This document shows positions 61,904 to 64,000 of a DNA stretch of 64,000 bases, piece after piece. The position numbers were made by a program, and so were the translations under genes. The stretch spans positions 413,917 through 477,916 of the forward strand of contig NZ_FNYS01000002.1 in assembly GCF_900109075.1 (NCBI RefSeq), read 5' to 3'. The notes beneath the pieces were generated by a model that saw only the letters and a list, made by a program, of their open reading frames with translations, had not been told where the DNA came from and searched no databases. How positions within the stretch are numbered: the first letter of the stretch is position 1; each line of letters opens with the position of its first letter. Origin of the DNA: Myroides marinus. GTDB taxonomy: Bacteria; Bacteroidota; Bacteroidia; Flavobacteriales; Flavobacteriaceae.

Positions 61904-62809
61904 TTACAGCTGATTAAGCATAGAGTTGATCTTGTCTAGATTAGGAGTCAAGATTACTTCTATACGTCTGTTTTTAGCTTTTCCTTCTGGAGTGCTATTG
62001 CTCATTAGAGGAGCGAACTCACTTCTACCTGCAGCTGTTAGATTGCGTTTATCTATGCTCGGTGTCTGCTCTAATATAGATACTATAGTCAGTGCTCGCT
62101 TAGTAGATAAATCCCAGTTCGTCTTCACGCCATCACCTAGATTACCTAATATCTTATCGTTATCAGTATGCCCTTCTATTAGTACAGTGATATCTGGGTT
62201 GTCTGCTAGTACTTTTCCTAATTCTACTACAGCATCTTTACCTTCGTCACTGATATTCCAGCTACCTGATTTGAACAAGAGTTTGTTTTCCATAGATACA
62301 TACACACGACCATTTTTCTGCTCGATAGTCAGTCCTCTACCTTCGAATGCATTTAGTGCTTTAGATAGATTGTCTTTTAGAGTGCGCATCTGTTTATCAT
62401 TAGCTGCTAAGATACTCTCTAGCTCTGCTACTCGTTTAGATTTCTCTTCTAGCTCAGTCTTAGCCTTAGCTAGACGTGCTGCTTCAGCTTTTAGCGTCTC
62501 AGCACTGTGCTTTTCTAGATTGTTATACGAACTCTCTAGATCTTTTAACTTGTTCTGAGCAGCAGCTATTTCTGCATTAAGGTTACTTCTTTCTTGTTGA
62601 AGTTCTTTTAATTGATCAGCTAGTTGGCGTTTGATATTCTCTAAGTCAGTATTCGAACTATTCATTAGATCTAGTTCACCACTCAGTTTTTCGTTTTCTG
62701 CTAGTGTATCTTTGTATTGTTGGTCTAGTTCATTGTATAATTTTCTAGTCACACATGAAGACAACAGGGTTACCGCTAGCAATCCTAAGCAAATTCTTTT
62801 AATTGACAT
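61904..62809 (-). CDS. OmpA-family lipoprotein with coiled coil
   Basis: The 301-residue protein has a lipoprotein signal (LLAVTLLSSC, lipidated Cys19), a long coiled coil (about 25-155, with LADQLKELQQERSNLNAEIAAAQNKLKDLESSYNNLEK) and a C-terminal OmpA/MotB peptidoglycan-binding domain (about 165-290): LLFKSGSWNISDEGKDAV, IEGHTDND, LSTKRALTIV, GRSEFAP, and KNRRIEVILTPN. It probably tethers the outer membrane to peptidoglycan. It starts 26 bp after xth, perhaps in the same transcript. Confidence 0.92.
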   Translation of the reverse strand: MSIKRICLGLLAVTLLSSCVTRKLYNELDQQYKDTLAENEKLSGELDLMNSSNTDLENIKRQLADQLKELQQERSNLNAEIAAAQNKLKDLESSYNNLEKHSAETLKAEAARLAKAKTELEEKSKRVAELESILAANDKQMRTLKDNLSKALNAFEGRGLTIEQKNGRVYVSMENKLLFKSGSWNISDEGKDAVVELGKVLADNPDITVLIEGHTDNDKILGNLGDGVKTNWDLSTKRALTIVSILEQTPSIDKRNLTAAGRSEFAPLMSNSTPEGKAKNRRIEVILTPNLDKINSMLNQL

Positions 62810-62835
62810 AGTATTGGGGTTTTTAGGGGGATATA

Positions 62836-63600
62836 TTATGCGTCTATTTCTACTAATATAGGGCAGTGGTCAGAGTGCTTTACATCAGGTAGTATAGTAG
62901 CGTGTTTTATCTTAGCTCTTAGAGGTTCTGTCACTAAGTGATAGTCTATCCTCCATCCTTTGTTATTATTACGAGCATTAGCTCTATATGTCCACCAGCT
63001 ATAGTTATGTGGCTCTTGGTTAAACATACGGAAGCTATCTATAAATCCGTTGTTGATAAACTTGTCTAACCACGCGCGTTCTTCTGGCAAAAATCCTGAT
63101 ACCTTAGCGTTGCGTATAGGATCGTGAATGTCTATAGCTTCGTGACAGATGTTGTAGTCTCCACAGATAATAAGATTAGGGATTTCTTTTTTCAGATTAT
63201 CTACATAAGTAAAGAAGTCATCCATATACTTATATTTAAAATCTAGCCTTTCTATATTAGATGCAGATGGTAAGTATAGTGACATCACTGATACTCCGTC
63301 GTAATCTACACGTACATTTCTACCTTCGAAGTCCATATAGTCTATACCTGTCCCGAACACTACATTTTTAGGTTCTTGTTTACATAAGATAGCTACTCCA
63401 CTATATCCTGCTTTTTGGGCTGGGTAGTAGTACTGATATGGGTATCCAGCAGCAGCGATATCCGCTACAGGTACTTGATCCTCTTTAGCTTTTATTTCTT
63501 GTAGACAGATGATGTCAGGATTTTCTTCTTGTATCCAGTCTATAAAACCTTTGTTTATAGCAGCGCGAATACCGTTTACGTTATATGAGATAACTTTCAT
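62836..63600 (-). CDS. xth: Exodeoxyribonuclease III (AP endonuclease)
   Basis: The 254-residue enzyme repairs abasic sites. MKVISYNVNGIRAAINKGF has the active-site Asn, ICLQEIKA the metal-binding Glu, GDYNICHEAIDIHDP and NGFIDSFRMF, YSWWTYRANARNNNKGWRIDYHL are ExoIII/APE segments, and SDHCPI the catalytic Asp-His pair. Length is standard. No -7 consensus was found in the 160-bp gap upstream. Confidence 0.95.
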   Translation of the reverse strand: MKVISYNVNGIRAAINKGFIDWIQEENPDIICLQEIKAKEDQVPVADIAAAGYPYQYYYPAQKAGYSGVAILCKQEPKNVVFGTGIDYMDFEGRNVRVDYDGVSVMSLYLPSASNIERLDFKYKYMDDFFTYVDNLKKEIPNLIICGDYNICHEAIDIHDPIRNAKVSGFLPEERAWLDKFINNGFIDSFRMFNQEPHNYSWWTYRANARNNNKGWRIDYHLVTEPLRAKIKHATILPDVKHSDHCPILVEIDA

Positions 63601-63761
63601 GTATTATTTCGATGTTGATTTAAAAATCAAAAATAGAAAAAATATATATTTTGAATCATTAGTGTCCGATAAAACTTATTATCAATAGAATTTTCAATCA
63701 TATTATATTGATAATCAGTTTTATATACTTTTAATTTCATACTAAACCTAGAAATAGGCTC

Positions 63762-64000
63762 TCAGAACAAAGAGAGTTGTTTTATCTTTTGAACCTCAAT
63801 AATCCAATCTTGTTCAGGATTTTCTAAGAAATGTAATAGTTTAATATAGTTAAACAGATGGATCTTACAAAAACTTACCAAATTTGAGAAAGCCCAACTT
63901 CTTGTAAGCTTTTTCTTAATCACAGATATGAGTAAATTTACTATCAAAACACAGTATATCTGTATTTTAATAGCATTCTCATTATCTCCTAAAAAGTACT
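63762..64000 (-). mobile_element. 3' end of an IS4-family transposase (runs off right edge)
   Basis: The minus strand is open from the edge to a stop at 63762. Its last residues include FLGDNENAIKIQIYC, then FSNLVSFCKIHLFNYIKLLHFLENPEQDW and the end KQLSLF, which I recognise as the C-terminal part of an IS4-type DDE transposase common in Bacteroidota. The catalytic domain lies beyond the window. The 3' IS boundary is not visible with certainty; the terminal inverted repeat probably lies in 63720-63761. Confidence 0.8.

Noticed and set aside
1..64000. tRNA, rRNA, rnpB, tmRNA or known riboswitches
   Set aside because: No tRNA cloverleaf, RNase P or aptamer signature was found when scanning the intergenic regions by eye.

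Overview
The window reads as a chromosomal segment of a low-GC member of the Bacteroidota, almost certainly family Flavobacteriaceae (a Myroides- or Flavobacterium-like genome; the genus cannot be fixed from sequence alone). The evidence is the recurring -7 element TAnnTTTG with a TTG about 17-20 bp upstream, the near absence of Shine-Dalgarno sequences, the complete MoxR/DUF58/Bat aerotolerance operon, an arginine operon of the Bacteroidota type with argF', and several gene families seen mainly in this phylum (DUF4254, DUF4292, DUF5686, the tatA/M23/GH3 cluster).

Layout. 1-3.2 kb: start of RNase R, an acyl-CoA synthetase and rpiB. 3.3-8.5 kb: accessory stretch with an exported flavodoxin-RidA fusion divergent from an AraC regulator, an unknown protein behind a palindrome, and a lipoprotein that looks like a cholesterol-dependent-cytolysin-like protein without domain 4, followed by DUF4240 and zinc-ribbon proteins. 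8.5-15.7 kb: tex, a sigma54-type promoter driving a short non-coding transcript, tatA, an M23-GH3 pair and a nucleoside-phosphorylase-like protein. 15.7-23.8 kb: rmlC, a C-terminally short rmlD, UDP-xylose synthase, purD, upp, DUF4254/glycosyltransferase 9 and apt. 23.8-33 kb: 11-bp tandem repeats, a probable arginine leader peptide, and the operon GNAT-argG-argC-argD-argF'-argB-argE-argH ending in a strong terminator. 33-39.7 kb: a PaaE-type reductase, a DUF5686 outer-membrane protein, pheS and a CvpA-like protein. 39.7-48.8 kb: moxR-DUF58-BatD-like-batA-batB-batC-batD-batE on the minus strand. 48.9-57.3 kb: AlbA_2 protein, phosphoesterase, small outer-membrane protein, then a minus-strand series ALDH7, 3-hydroxyanthranilate dioxygenase, EnvC, DUF4292, sugar nucleotidyltransferase and dut. 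57.5-64 kb: a Phd/YoeB toxin-antitoxin pair with its operator, xseAB, a YbdG-type mechanosensitive channel, a second 11-bp repeat element, an OmpA-family lipoprotein, xth, and the 3' end of an IS4-family transposase running off the right edge.

The most promising signals for something undescribed are the 35-codon leader peptide with three rare-type Arg codons ahead of the arginine operon (24341-24448), the sigma54-like promoter followed within about 120 bp by a perfect terminator and no ORF (10794-10939), the surface-lipoprotein relative of the cholesterol-dependent cytolysins (6360-7367), and two unrelated-in-sequence intergenic elements sharing one architecture: four 11-bp direct repeats followed by an inverted copy (23886-23952 and 61641-61720). 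No tRNA, rRNA, CRISPR array or replication origin was seen.
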